Of a DNA stretch of 64,000 nucleotides, positions 49,481 through 57,800 are shown in pieces. The position numbers and the translations under genes are program-made. Position 1 is the stretch's first letter. Each line of letters begins with the position of its first letter. The notes under the pieces are model-generated. The model saw only the letters and a program-made list of their open reading frames with translations, did not search any database and was not told where the DNA came from. Source of the DNA: Xenorhabdus khoisanae. Lineage in GTDB: Bacteria; Pseudomonadota; Gammaproteobacteria; Enterobacterales; Enterobacteriaceae. Location of the stretch: positions 1 through 64,000 of the forward strand of contig NZ_LFCV01000013.1 in the NCBI RefSeq assembly GCF_001037465.1, in the 5' to 3' direction.

Positions 49481-51049
49481 TCATTGATAATCGACAATGG
49501 GTTCTTTTCGCTTCCCAGCTGCTAACTGTTCGGGTGAAAAACCTTCATTATCACCTCTATCAAATTGACTCTTCATATAAGAAAATTGTTCATCTGAAAT
49601 TTTCTCTTTCACCACTGAAAATCCAGAGGCATTCTCTTTGGCAACGTAGAGACCTTCTTTATGAAAATGGTTTAATATTGCTTTAGCCTGCTCTTTCATT
49701 GACGTATTGGCGTTTGCCATTCCAATTTGGCGACCTGTTCGGTTATTCAGCATATCAATCGTTTCATCAGCATCTGCGGACGTTTTGAAATGGCGAACAC
49801 TCAAATCTAACGTGTCATATCGTTCATGTGCATCAGCCACACGAGAGGCTATTTCCTTACCGTATTTAGCGGTAATTGCAGATTGCCATAGTGTATGTCG
49901 AAAGGCATTAACCTGGCTACCCTCCCTGCGATCATTGTCCTGAAGTACTCCGTAAGGGTTTGTCTCACGCGATCCCTGCGTTGAAAAACGCAGTGCGCTA
50001 GTTGTCATATTCGTACTGCCTTGAGAAATCCCCCCTATATTGAAGACCTTGTCTAGGTTACTAACGGCAAACATGTATTGTTGTATGTCTCGCTGCAAAT
50101 TAGTTTTCTTTCCCGAGAAAAAATCATATTGGTTTTTAACAAGATCTTTATGGTCGCTATTGCTAAAGTCACTTTTAAGAAAATCTGTAGTTAACTTACC
50201 AATATTTTTTACATATGTACTCATTTGACCAAATTTATCGAACTCTTTGACAAGTTCATCTAGTACGAAAATATTTTTTAATGTTGGAGCCATATTGTTA
50301 TATAATTCTTTAATGGCTGAATTAAAATCCCTTTTACCCCATTGGGTACTCCTTCCAGTACCTTCCACACTACCCATATGGTGGTAAAAGTTATCATATT
50401 TTGATTTCCTGGATTCATTTCCATAAGCAAATATTTGTAATGTGGTTTGAGCATTAGATGATAAGCTCTTAAATGAACCTATTCTGTTATCTAGTAAATA
50501 TCTATCTTCAAAAAGCCCTTTTAGATTATCCATGGTTGAATAAAACCGCTTACCTTCAAGCATAGATAAATGGCTCATCACAACAGGCGCTGTAGAGTTA
50601 AACATATTTTTGATATTTAATAATGGTTGAGTAAAATGGTAATCACTCCTCATTAGCGCGAATGTCTCACCATTAGGCTTATTACGATATTTGTCCAGTA
50701 GTCCCAATGCCTTATTTATTTCCTTTTCTATAAAAGGACACTGTTTTCTTGAACAAACTGGACATATTCCCTCCTTTCCATTAGCTTGCCAAAGTTTAGC
50801 CATATCATGAGCGCTAATTCCTCCACCTGGTGTGTAAAGGGCACCATCCGTTAGAGTTTCACGCGGCTTCGCATAGGAACCATACCCAATACCAGGAAAA
50901 ATGTTAGGAGTAGATGGCATAAAACTAGATTTCAATCTGTTTAAAACGTCTCTCCCGCTGATTGTCGCCGGGATAATTTTAAGAATTCTCTTTCCATCCG
51001 CAGTATATGGAATACCATTTTCATAATATGCAATTAAATTATATGACAT
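49481..51049 (-). CDS. Toxin/effector with DUF6973-type carboxyl domain
   Basis: This 522-residue protein has a long amino part with CPVCSRKQCPFIEKEI near residue 95 and a carboxyl domain starting near residue 360 with NPYGVLQDNDRREGSQVNAF, RHTLWQ, then VADAHERYD, LLNNRTGRQIG-like MLNNRTGRQIG and MKEQAKAILNHFHKEGLY. I remember this set of conserved H, W, D, H, E, N and R residues from DUF6973 domains at the ends of polymorphic toxins. No signal peptide is present, so export would need a specialised route such as a type VI system. A lipoprotein gene follows as possible immunity. Confidence 0.65.
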   Translation of the reverse strand: MSYNLIAYYENGIPYTADGKRILKIIPATISGRDVLNRLKSSFMPSTPNIFPGIGYGSYAKPRETLTDGALYTPGGGISAHDMAKLWQANGKEGICPVCSRKQCPFIEKEINKALGLLDKYRNKPNGETFALMRSDYHFTQPLLNIKNMFNSTAPVVMSHLSMLEGKRFYSTMDNLKGLFEDRYLLDNRIGSFKSLSSNAQTTLQIFAYGNESRKSKYDNFYHHMGSVEGTGRSTQWGKRDFNSAIKELYNNMAPTLKNIFVLDELVKEFDKFGQMSTYVKNIGKLTTDFLKSDFSNSDHKDLVKNQYDFFSGKKTNLQRDIQQYMFAVSNLDKVFNIGGISQGSTNMTTSALRFSTQGSRETNPYGVLQDNDRREGSQVNAFRHTLWQSAITAKYGKEIASRVADAHERYDTLDLSVRHFKTSADADETIDMLNNRTGRQIGMANANTSMKEQAKAILNHFHKEGLYVAKENASGFSVVKEKISDEQFSYMKSQFDRGDNEGFSPEQLAAGKRKEPIVDYQ

Positions 51050-51511
51050 CTCTATATCCTTAACTTATTTATTTTCAAGATAAAATTAATCCCTTTATGA
51101 AAGGGGAAAAAAATTTACAGCAACTCTAATTTTAAAATCAATAAATAAAAATTATAAAAGCAAGTATGGAAATTATTTTTTGATAAATTTATTATTAATT
51201 TTAAAATATAAGAATTTCTTTTGGCAGTTCGTATCGTCGCCGCACTGGGAAGTACACCTTAGTTCTGAGTTCTGGTTACATCTCCAGGGTGCTTATGACC
51301 GGCGTCAGCTAGAAGACCAAGGGATCGTTTTATATGGTGAACATGATGATACGTTGCAGGCTACTTCAAATCATTAATAAATACGGGCTGTTATAACCCG
51401 TTTTTAATTTTGAAACTCAATAGTCTCAATTTCGATTTTTGATACGGATATATGATATCTTAAGTTAATTAATACACACCAGCGCACTCGGAAACGAAAA
51501 GAGGTGTAGTT
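51050..51511. other. AT-rich interval with an antitoxin remnant
   Basis: This 462-bp interval between divergent genes holds the toxin gene promoter region on the left, a HigA-like remnant at 51235-51340, and on the right the region before the gene at 51512. No complete gene was found. Confidence 0.6.
51235..51340 (+). pseudogene. Fragment of a HigA/VapI-type antitoxin gene
   Basis: The frame codes for SSEFWLHLQGAYDRRQLEDQ, the conserved SPEFWLNLQxAYDLR ending of HigA-family antitoxins. The helix-turn-helix part and a start are missing. It is a leftover of a further addiction module. Confidence 0.6.
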
Positions 51512-51853
51512 ATGGGGAAGGTACCTGGTTATTTCGTGGGTTATAGAAAGTTTGTCGTTGATCCAGACTGGCTTAGGGATATGAGAGAGAGGAATTGCCA
51601 GAAACGGCTTGAACGGTTCAAACAGTGGTCAAAGACGTGGATCACAGTAACGCGTCTCAAAGAGACAAGGCTTTGGACGGATTGGGCGATTAGGCAATGG
51701 CTAGGTCAACCGAAAAAACAAGGTAAATATAAAGTTTTTGCGGTCGCTGATGTCAAGGTAGCGGAGCGTAAAAAAGACTTTAAAGAATGGCATCAAAAAA
51801 GACTTGAAAAGAAGCAATCGACTGATAAATTTTTCGAACTTCCTAAATTATAA
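51512..51853 (+). CDS. Small basic protein of unknown function
   Basis: The 113-residue product is strongly basic (CQKRLERFKQWSKTWITVTR, ERKKDFKEWHQKRLEKKQ) and may bind nucleic acid. GAGG 7 bases before the ATG supports the start. It stands alone between the toxin region and a leftward small gene. Family not recognised. Confidence 0.6.
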   Translation: MGKVPGYFVGYRKFVVDPDWLRDMRERNCQKRLERFKQWSKTWITVTRLKETRLWTDWAIRQWLGQPKKQGKYKVFAVADVKVAERKKDFKEWHQKRLEKKQSTDKFFELPKL

Positions 51854-52169
51854 AAGAAATTTAGTCTGACGGAATTTTCGGCGGTTCCGGCTTAGAACCA
51901 CTGATACACATTGTTATAAATTTCAGATGAACTTATCGAGGAAATGGGCGCAAAACCCCAATTCCAGCACAGTGCCAAAGGTTAAGTGGTTGGGATGCGT
52001 CCATTATTCTCCTATTCTCCTATTTTCCTCTTTTCAACAAATCTGGCAGATTGGCACACTTGATATTAGAGAATAAAATTCTAAACACTTTTTTATTTTT
52101 ATGTGCTCGTTTCTGGTGTTGGTAACTGCGATGCACTTCCTTGATTAATGGCTGAACGCTCATCCCTGG
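51854..52169. other. Intergenic region between convergent genes
   Basis: This 316-bp stretch contains short pyrimidine-rich repeats (three TATTCTCC/TATTTTCC units at about 52005-52029) and copy f of the dispersed motif at 52075. It contains no gene. Confidence 0.55.
52075..52097 (+). promoter_or_regulatory. Copy f of the dispersed AAATTCTAAAT motif
   Basis: The plus strand reads AAAATTCTAAACACTTTTTT and continues with ATT. It is the only copy not directly upstream of a confident gene; the next rightward frame begins at 52419. Confidence 0.55.
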
Positions 52170-52379
52170 TCATATCTCTTCACTCCATTGTTTTTCTGTC
52201 ATTTTGCCCAAAAAACTCACACCAATAGTCGCTGAGTTAACGCGGATACCTAAACTCGTTTGCGCTTCCAGTAGCCTAAGATGTGTCATCCTTGGTGTCG
52301 CATGTTTTACGATCACCGATTGTGTCTCCAGTCCTGATTGACTGAATGAGACATTGAAGTAATAGAATTTCTTTGCCAT
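52170..52379 (-). CDS. Small unknown phage protein, 69 residues
   Basis: The product starts MAKKFYYFNVSFSQSGLETQ and ends IGVSFLGKMTEKQWSEEI. The amphipathic pattern and the SFLGKMTEEE-like end resemble small phage proteins of unknown function. It is a lone leftward gene downstream of the Tad2-like gene, with about 190 bp between them. Confidence 0.55.
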   Translation of the reverse strand: MAKKFYYFNVSFSQSGLETQSVIVKHATPRMTHLRLLEAQTSLGIRVNSATIGVSFLGKMTEKQWSEEI

Positions 52380-52418
52380 TTTTAGAGTAAGATCCTAAAG
52401 TTACAATAGGACAAGAAG

Positions 52419-52655
52419 GTGGCCTTTCCCGAATATCTCATTTTTGTGGAGAATGCCAAGGCTGTTTGGCTAAAAACGGCGGTGAGACGCCATCAGCCCG
52501 TAAATCGATACGACGTCATGCAGGAGATCAGCGCCTGCCTCCACGCCATACTCAAAATACACCTTCCTGTTATGCACGGTATACCGCCCAATTTTCAGCC
52601 AGCTGATCCTGAACCGAAGGATTCCAAGGAATGGAAATGCCATCAGGCGCTATAA
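52419..52655 (+). CDS. Uncertain small frame overlapping the Tad2-like gene
   Basis: A GTG at 52419 after AAGAAG could start a 78-residue protein (VENAKAVWLKTAVRRHQPVN, RYDVMQEISACLHAILKI). The last 86 bp overlap the Tad2-like gene on the other strand. The composition of the first 50 residues looks coding, but there is no family support. Confidence 0.3.
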   Translation: MAFPEYLIFVENAKAVWLKTAVRRHQPVNRYDVMQEISACLHAILKIHLPVMHGIPPNFQPADPEPKDSKEWKCHQAL

Positions 52656-53154
52656 ATAAAAACTCAGCCCGTTCATTTCTTTTTCGCTTATCACAGTGCA
52701 ATCTCACACGCCCACCCGCCCAATTCATACGATAGATACTGTAATCACGCTGGATCATGAGGCTCAACGCTGAAGGGTAATCCATCAATCGGATATCAGA
52801 GACATCAGCGCTGTTTGCAGCATCACTTTTCTCTGATTTAGCCTGTAATTTATCCGCAAAAATATTGTTGATGATTAATTTTTGTTCCTCAGAGAGATAA
52901 TGCGCATAATCAGACGTTGCCCTGTGGATCATCTTCCACAAATTTTTTATCCCACCTACAGCGTAATGAAGGTCGGCTTTATTGCTATTTGCACGCTTAT
53001 ATAAACTGATAGCCGTTACCTTTTTCCCTTCATTTTCAATATATAACTCAAGAAGGCAGACCATATAGTAAGCCACTTTCCACTTAGTTGAATCGCGCTT
53101 GATGGAAGGTTTATCCAATAACCATATATAAAATAGTTCTTTATTGAATTTCAT
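52570..53154 (-). CDS. Tad2-like (DUF2829) anti-Thoeris domain fused to an unknown helical domain
   Basis: Residues about 122-194 of this 194-residue protein match the DUF2829 pattern: MDYPSALSLMIQRDYSIYRM, NWAGGRVRLH, EFLFIAPDGISIPWNPSVQD and LAENWAVY, corresponding to the FGEAL, WNG, and DLLAEDWE blocks of the family. DUF2829 proteins include Tad2, which blocks the Thoeris defence system by binding its cyclic ADP-ribose signal. The first 110 residues form a separate helical domain (WKVAYYMVCLLELYIENEGK) that I do not recognise; most Tad2 proteins are single-domain. It is downstream of a nuclease gene by 3 bases. Confidence 0.65.
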   Translation of the reverse strand: MKFNKELFYIWLLDKPSIKRDSTKWKVAYYMVCLLELYIENEGKKVTAISLYKRANSNKADLHYAVGGIKNLWKMIHRATSDYAHYLSEEQKLIINNIFADKLQAKSEKSDAANSADVSDIRLMDYPSALSLMIQRDYSIYRMNWAGGRVRLHCDKRKRNERAEFLFIAPDGISIPWNPSVQDQLAENWAVYRA

Positions 53155-53157
53155 CGG

Positions 53158-53751
53158 TTACTCCTTCCACAAATGATCATTTTTATGGGCGGTAAATGAT
53201 GCCCCAGATTCCAGGCACCAGTATTGCGTCACCGCCTCTATTGCCTCGTGCTCATCATAGACAACAACACAGTAAAATCCCCCCTCAGATAACGTATTCA
53301 ACCATTGTTTTTGCACTTCAGACGGTTTATTGGCCCCATGTTTAAATTCAAGGCGCATACCGTGGTAATCCCCCTTAGCAGTATCTAACGAAACATCGGG
53401 ATACCCTTTTCTTTGTCCTTCTGCTCTAAGGTGTTCGCCTGTTTTTTTGTGGCGTAGCCCGCCGTTAGGCGTCGAATGCAGGCATTTGTAAATGTCGGGA
53501 GCATTCACCTCGCAATAATAAAAAAAGCGAACCTGAGCGTAATGTTCATGATTGCCTTTCAGCAACTCAGGATTCTTAGCTAACTTTTCCAAAGCGACAG
53601 CATGAGGGGAACGCGCTTTGTTATTGGGCTTGTCCCAACTTACAGGGGCGTTATTGGTGACGGACCTTTTACCCTTAGTGAGTTGCCCTTTCTTCTTCGT
53701 CCTTTCGCAGTAATCGCTATACCATTCTTCGGAAGCTCTCAGCATTCTCAC
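53158..53751 (-). CDS. VRR-NUC domain nuclease
   Basis: The 197-residue protein has the VRR-NUC core: STPNGGLRHKKTGEHLRAEG, then QRKGYPDVSLDTAKGDYHGM, RLEFKHGANKPSEVQKQWLN and GGFYCVVVYDEHEAIEAV. The PD...ExK-type residues (D in PDV, E and K in EFK) form the active site. Phage VRR-NUC enzymes cut branched or flap DNA and help recombination or packaging. It is the first gene of a pair with the Tad2-like gene. Confidence 0.85.
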   Translation of the reverse strand: MRMLRASEEWYSDYCERTKKKGQLTKGKRSVTNNAPVSWDKPNNKARSPHAVALEKLAKNPELLKGNHEHYAQVRFFYYCEVNAPDIYKCLHSTPNGGLRHKKTGEHLRAEGQRKGYPDVSLDTAKGDYHGMRLEFKHGANKPSEVQKQWLNTLSEGGFYCVVVYDEHEAIEAVTQYWCLESGASFTAHKNDHLWKE

Positions 53752-53885
53752 TCCAACAACATTATTTCAATTCTAATCAGTTTCTTACTTTTTAACGGTG
53801 AGGTGACATACCAGCCGAAAAGGACAGAAGTCGTGGATTTTATCGAGGGGATCACACTCCATGTTCTGCATAATCAATCGCCAAA

Positions 53886-53912
53886 CCAAAAAAAAACCGC
53901 AAATCAAGCGGT
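53886..53912 (-). terminator. Leftward terminator
   Basis: On the minus strand ACCGC, loop TTGATTT, GCGGT is followed by nine T. It would end transcripts coming from darB and the two small genes after it. Confidence 0.7.
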
Positions 53913-53974
53913 ATTATTCAACAACTTAAAATTTCAAAGAGATTGTTTTACATGATAACAACCTATCGCTCATG

Positions 53975-53996
53975 ACCCGCCTGATGGCGGGTTTTT
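53975..53996 (+). terminator. Rightward terminator
   Basis: CCCGCC, loop TGAT, GGCGGG is followed by five T on the plus strand. No confident rightward gene precedes it, so it may end a short transcript begun near 53760-53800. Confidence 0.75.
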
Positions 53997-54020
53997 GAGT
54001 GGATTTAAAACCAACACTTC

Positions 54021-54080
54021 AAGGTAAATTCTAAATGCTTTTTTTCTAACTTTGAAGGTAAATTCTAAACATTTTTTTTT
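54021..54080 (+). promoter_or_regulatory. Copies g and h of the dispersed motif in tandem
   Basis: AAGGTAAATTCTAAATGC plus TTTTTTT at 54021 is followed by AAGGTAAATTCTAAACAT plus TTTTTTT at 54056, a 35-bp tandem repeat. Tandem copies suggest cooperative binding by one regulator. No rightward gene follows directly. Confidence 0.65.
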
Positions 54081-54111
54081 AAACTTCAATGAGAATATAG
54101 AAATATTTCAA

Positions 54112-54381
54112 TTAAATCATAGCGCTGAAATTTTCAGCATTCTTCTTTAAACGGTCGATATTGAAATCAATAATCTCATCCCATTCGGACATCCAGCATT
54201 CCCTTACCTGTCCAACTCTAACCCCATTAGAAGGTCGAACGATCCAGCACCAATTATTATGATGTTCCTTATCCTTGAGTTCGAATACTTGACGGGCGGA
54301 ATTAAACTTCAGCATATACCCTCGCTTCGCAGCAAGGTCCGTCAGTTCCCCAAGTTTGTAGTACTTTTTAGTGCCGTTCAC
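54112..54381 (-). CDS. Small unknown protein, 89 residues
   Basis: The product starts at a GTG overlapping the upstream stop as GTGA. It contains KYYKLGELTDLAAKRGYMLK and FELKDKEHHNNWCWIVRPSN, with a compact alpha/beta pattern. It is the last gene of the darB operon. Family not recognised. Confidence 0.55.
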   Translation of the reverse strand: MNGTKKYYKLGELTDLAAKRGYMLKFNSARQVFELKDKEHHNNWCWIVRPSNGVRVGQVRECWMSEWDEIIDFNIDRLKKNAENFSAMI

Positions 54382-54821
54382 AATGCCCCCCTCAGTTGGA
54401 TACGCGTTTCCATCTCTTCATCGTTGCTGAACCACAGATAAGGTTCAGTGTCATCAGACGCATCATGAATGTCAAAGGTATGGTCAGCGGAATAAACCAA
54501 GCCATTCTCAAATCGCTCATTTGAATAAAGGTGCGCGGCCACCACGATCAACGCCGGACGGCTCATGGTGTAAATAGCGGCAACATCCGCATCAACAAGG
54601 ACACCAAAAGCCCTCTCTCCTTGCTCAACAATCAGTGATTTCACGCTCGGCCACCATGCACCAAAAGAACGGTACAATCTCGGCTCGGTTTTCAGTCGGG
54701 TAATCAGATTCGTGATGTAGAATTCCACATACGCTTTTTCTGGCTTTGTTCCGATAGCTTCAGCGAGTATAGACTCCAAGTGAGCTTCTGGAGGCTGAAT
54801 AGTGTCAATTAATGTCGTCAT
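54378..54821 (-). CDS. Small protein downstream of darB (Ulx position)
   Basis: The start is placed at the ATG at 54821 (MTTLIDTIQPPEAHLESILA), giving 147 residues. It contains ITNLITRLKTEPRLYRSFGA, DADVAAIYTMSRPALIVVAA and a carboxyl DTEPYLWFSNDEEME. P1 has the small gene ulx beside darB, so this may be its counterpart, although sequence homology is not shown. A stem-loop lies between darB and this gene. Confidence 0.5.
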   Translation of the reverse strand: MTTLIDTIQPPEAHLESILAEAIGTKPEKAYVEFYITNLITRLKTEPRLYRSFGAWWPSVKSLIVEQGERAFGVLVDADVAAIYTMSRPALIVVAAHLYSNERFENGLVYSADHTFDIHDASDDTEPYLWFSNDEEMETRIQLRGAL

Positions 54822-54830
54822 CGATTTAAA

Positions 54831-54850
54831 TGCGCCCCAAACAGGGCGCA
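54831..54850 (-). terminator. Stem-loop between darB and the next gene
   Basis: TGCGCCC and GGGCGCA pair around a 6-base loop, followed on the minus strand by ATTTAAAT. The T-run is weak, so it may act as a partial terminator or an mRNA-end stabiliser. Confidence 0.5.
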
Positions 54851-54863
54851 ACTCCAAGATTAA

Positions 54864-57800
54864 TTATTCATGTCTTTGAATAACAGCTAAAATTTTATCC
54901 AGCGGATGTTCTTTCGAGATAAGCCACCAGCTACCGGCCAACTCATCGCTCGGATTACGGCCATTATAATAGGTGGCGCTGAAATCCACTTTCAGTTCGT
55001 CTTTTGCCTCAAACAGCGCACCATCTTTGCCCCTGATATCGTTAAAGCAGTAACAGCCATCGGGTGCATAGTCATAACGGTTAGCCCCTTTACCGCCACG
55101 AATAGCGGTGATGTTGGTTTTTACAATAATATTATTTTCCAACTGAGCGATCCGCATTTTTTGGGTTTCTTGTTCTATCTGGGCTTTTTCGGCGTTGGCT
55201 TTATCCACCTCCTCCTGAGAAATCAGGCCCGCTTTTAGCTTGATTTCATCCCAGCGTCCGACGCCATAACGTAATTTCTTATAACCCTGATTAATCTCCG
55301 AAAACAATCCATCATGCCGCTGAACGTTCAAGAAATGCGATTCGGTAATGTCGTGTTCTTCAATAATGCCCAAAGCAACAGCATCGGCAAAAAGAGTAGC
55401 GAAATTCTTATCGTATCCAGCTGTATTTTCAAAATAATTGTCTTGGAAAGACCGGAAATTCGAAGTTGGGAATGCCTGCACTCGTTCGACAACCGAAGCC
55501 AGACTGGAGTTCAGGGACGATTTAAACACCCGATATTCTTTATGGGCTGCCGCTTTACCCTGCTTGGCGACGGCATCGTTGAGACGAGCCACAATCACCT
55601 GACATTGTTCAGCAAACTCCCTGTCAAAATCAACCGTATTCCGGTACTGGCTGGGGACAGAAAACGTCCGATAACCAAAAGCATTCTTAATAAAATGACT
55701 GGCATCATACTGTCCGGTTTCCAAAAAATGCCGTAATTGTGCCGACCCAGAGCCAGACATATTCTCTGACTCACTGCCGTAGTTGCTTAACTTATCCGAT
55801 ATGTATTCAGCAACCAGTTCAGTAATCAATGACGGGCTGGCCGTTTCACCGTAGCTGTCGATGGCCGTTCTATAATCCGTGCCAAACAAGGCGATTAGGA
55901 ATCCAATAGACGAAGCACGATAGGAACTCCCTCGGTAATGCTCTGCCACTTTCGATTTCAGTACCTCATCGTTGGCGTCGGGATAAACAATATTATCCGC
56001 ATTCTCTCTCAACCAGTTTGAAAGCATTCCATTCAATTTATGGGTGTCAAAGCTCCCCTCTGTTCTGTAAAACACATCATAATCTTTCAATACCAGATCG
56101 CCAGATTTGAGGTAAGCATAAAATTGCTGTCGGTTAAGACGTGAGGCGACATCGCTAATACTAACCCCGCCAAACATCCACGTTTTCAGCACCAGCTCAC
56201 TGTCAGAAAAGTCAGCTTCCGCCTCTAAAGACGTAACAAGCGTAGCCGCCGCATTTCTGAGTTGACCATTCTTATCATCACACCACAATTGATCGACCGT
56301 GGCGATACCGGTATCAATATTGATGGCCTTCACCCTGACCAAAAACTGGTCGAAGTAATAAGACCCCTCACGATAGGGCATCCGACAGTAATAAACCCGA
56401 CCCGTACGCAACAATCGCTTATCTTTGTCCACATAATACTCGGCGGCGTGCTCTAAAATATCCGGTTCCACATCCAGATAACCGGCGTCAATCGCGTGTT
56501 TAATCTCCGGGCGTAAGCGTTTGATTAAGTTTTCAGACTGACGCATACGCACCAGCAAACGCTCCTGTTTGGTGATCGCATCCGTATACTTTGCAATCTG
56601 TTCCCGCAACATTTTTTGCGCGTCTGGCGACTTCGCGTGTCCGTCTTCCAGACGGGCTTTGTTATCGTCAATTTTTGCCTGATAATCCTTGATGGTATCT
56701 TCCACTGACTGCGAATCGCCCTTACTGGCGTGTTTCGCCTTCAGATAATTAGTCAGGTCAATTTCCGCCCGCTGTTTGGCTTTGGCCTTTGCCAATGTTT
56801 CCGCTTTTTCGATCTGCTCACGGCGCACCCGTTCACGCTCTTCCGGATCGGCGGCTAACAGTAAACGCATTTCCTCCGCATTATTGGCATCGGCATTCGC
56901 CATAATTGCCTCATCCGACGTCAGAATATCTTTGATCCAGTTGGCTTTGCGTTTCAGCGTGTCAAGGCGAAACTCATCAAATGACCCTTGCCCACAATAA
57001 TAATACGCCTTAACGCTGGCACTACTGGAACCCACGCGCGCCCCGCGTCCGTTGCGCTGATTCAGTGAGGCCGGTGTCCAGGGCAATGTTAAGTGGTGCA
57101 TTGCGGTGGTGCCGATATGCAGGTTAATTCCCACTTCTGCCTTCTTATTACAAATGATGATCGGCGTTCGGCCTTCATTGTAATCGGCGGCGATCTTTTC
57201 TAACCCGCCCAGTGACACGTCGTTCTGCGCGGCCACATACTCATCAAAAGCGGCTTTCTGCTCATAATATTTATTCAGCTGGTCGGGTGTCGCGTCTTCT
57301 TTCGGCTCTGCCGGGCGTTTGACTTTCTTCAGCTTCTTCGTATTGGATTTGGCTGCCTGCGCTACCGTCGTGGCGTTCAGAATACCGATGTCCTCCCGTT
57401 TCATGCCCAACGCCTGGGCGATAATGCGGCGCAATTTTTCATGCTGGGTTTTTTCATCCGAAAAGATGATTTGCTTACCGCCCCCTACCATACTTTTTTT
57501 CAGGTTGGCAATTAATTTGGAGTATTTTGGCGGAATGGGATGTGTAATATCATCTTCGCTCAACCCAAACATACCCAAACGTTGAATGACTTCCTTTTCA
57601 TAGAGTTCAGAGACGACCAGAGCAACAAATTTCCCCTCTTCCCGCACAAGCGCCTCTGCGCTGGCGGTGACCGTTTCGTCATCGTCATCATCCGTATCCG
57701 TGACACTGAGGGGCAAATCATCCCGTAATGCGTTCACGGCGTTCAGATGCGATTTATCAAAACGGAAGGTGATTGTGCGATTATACAAATCCGGATCGGT

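Larger units (their letters stand above)
53752..54111. other. Regulatory interval with two terminators and motif copies
   Basis: This 360-bp interval contains no confident gene. It holds a variant of the dispersed motif at 53768-53784 (AATTCTAATCAGTTT), a leftward and a rightward terminator, and two tandem motif copies at 54021-54080. A 50-residue rightward frame between 53799 and 53955 has weak support. Confidence 0.6.
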
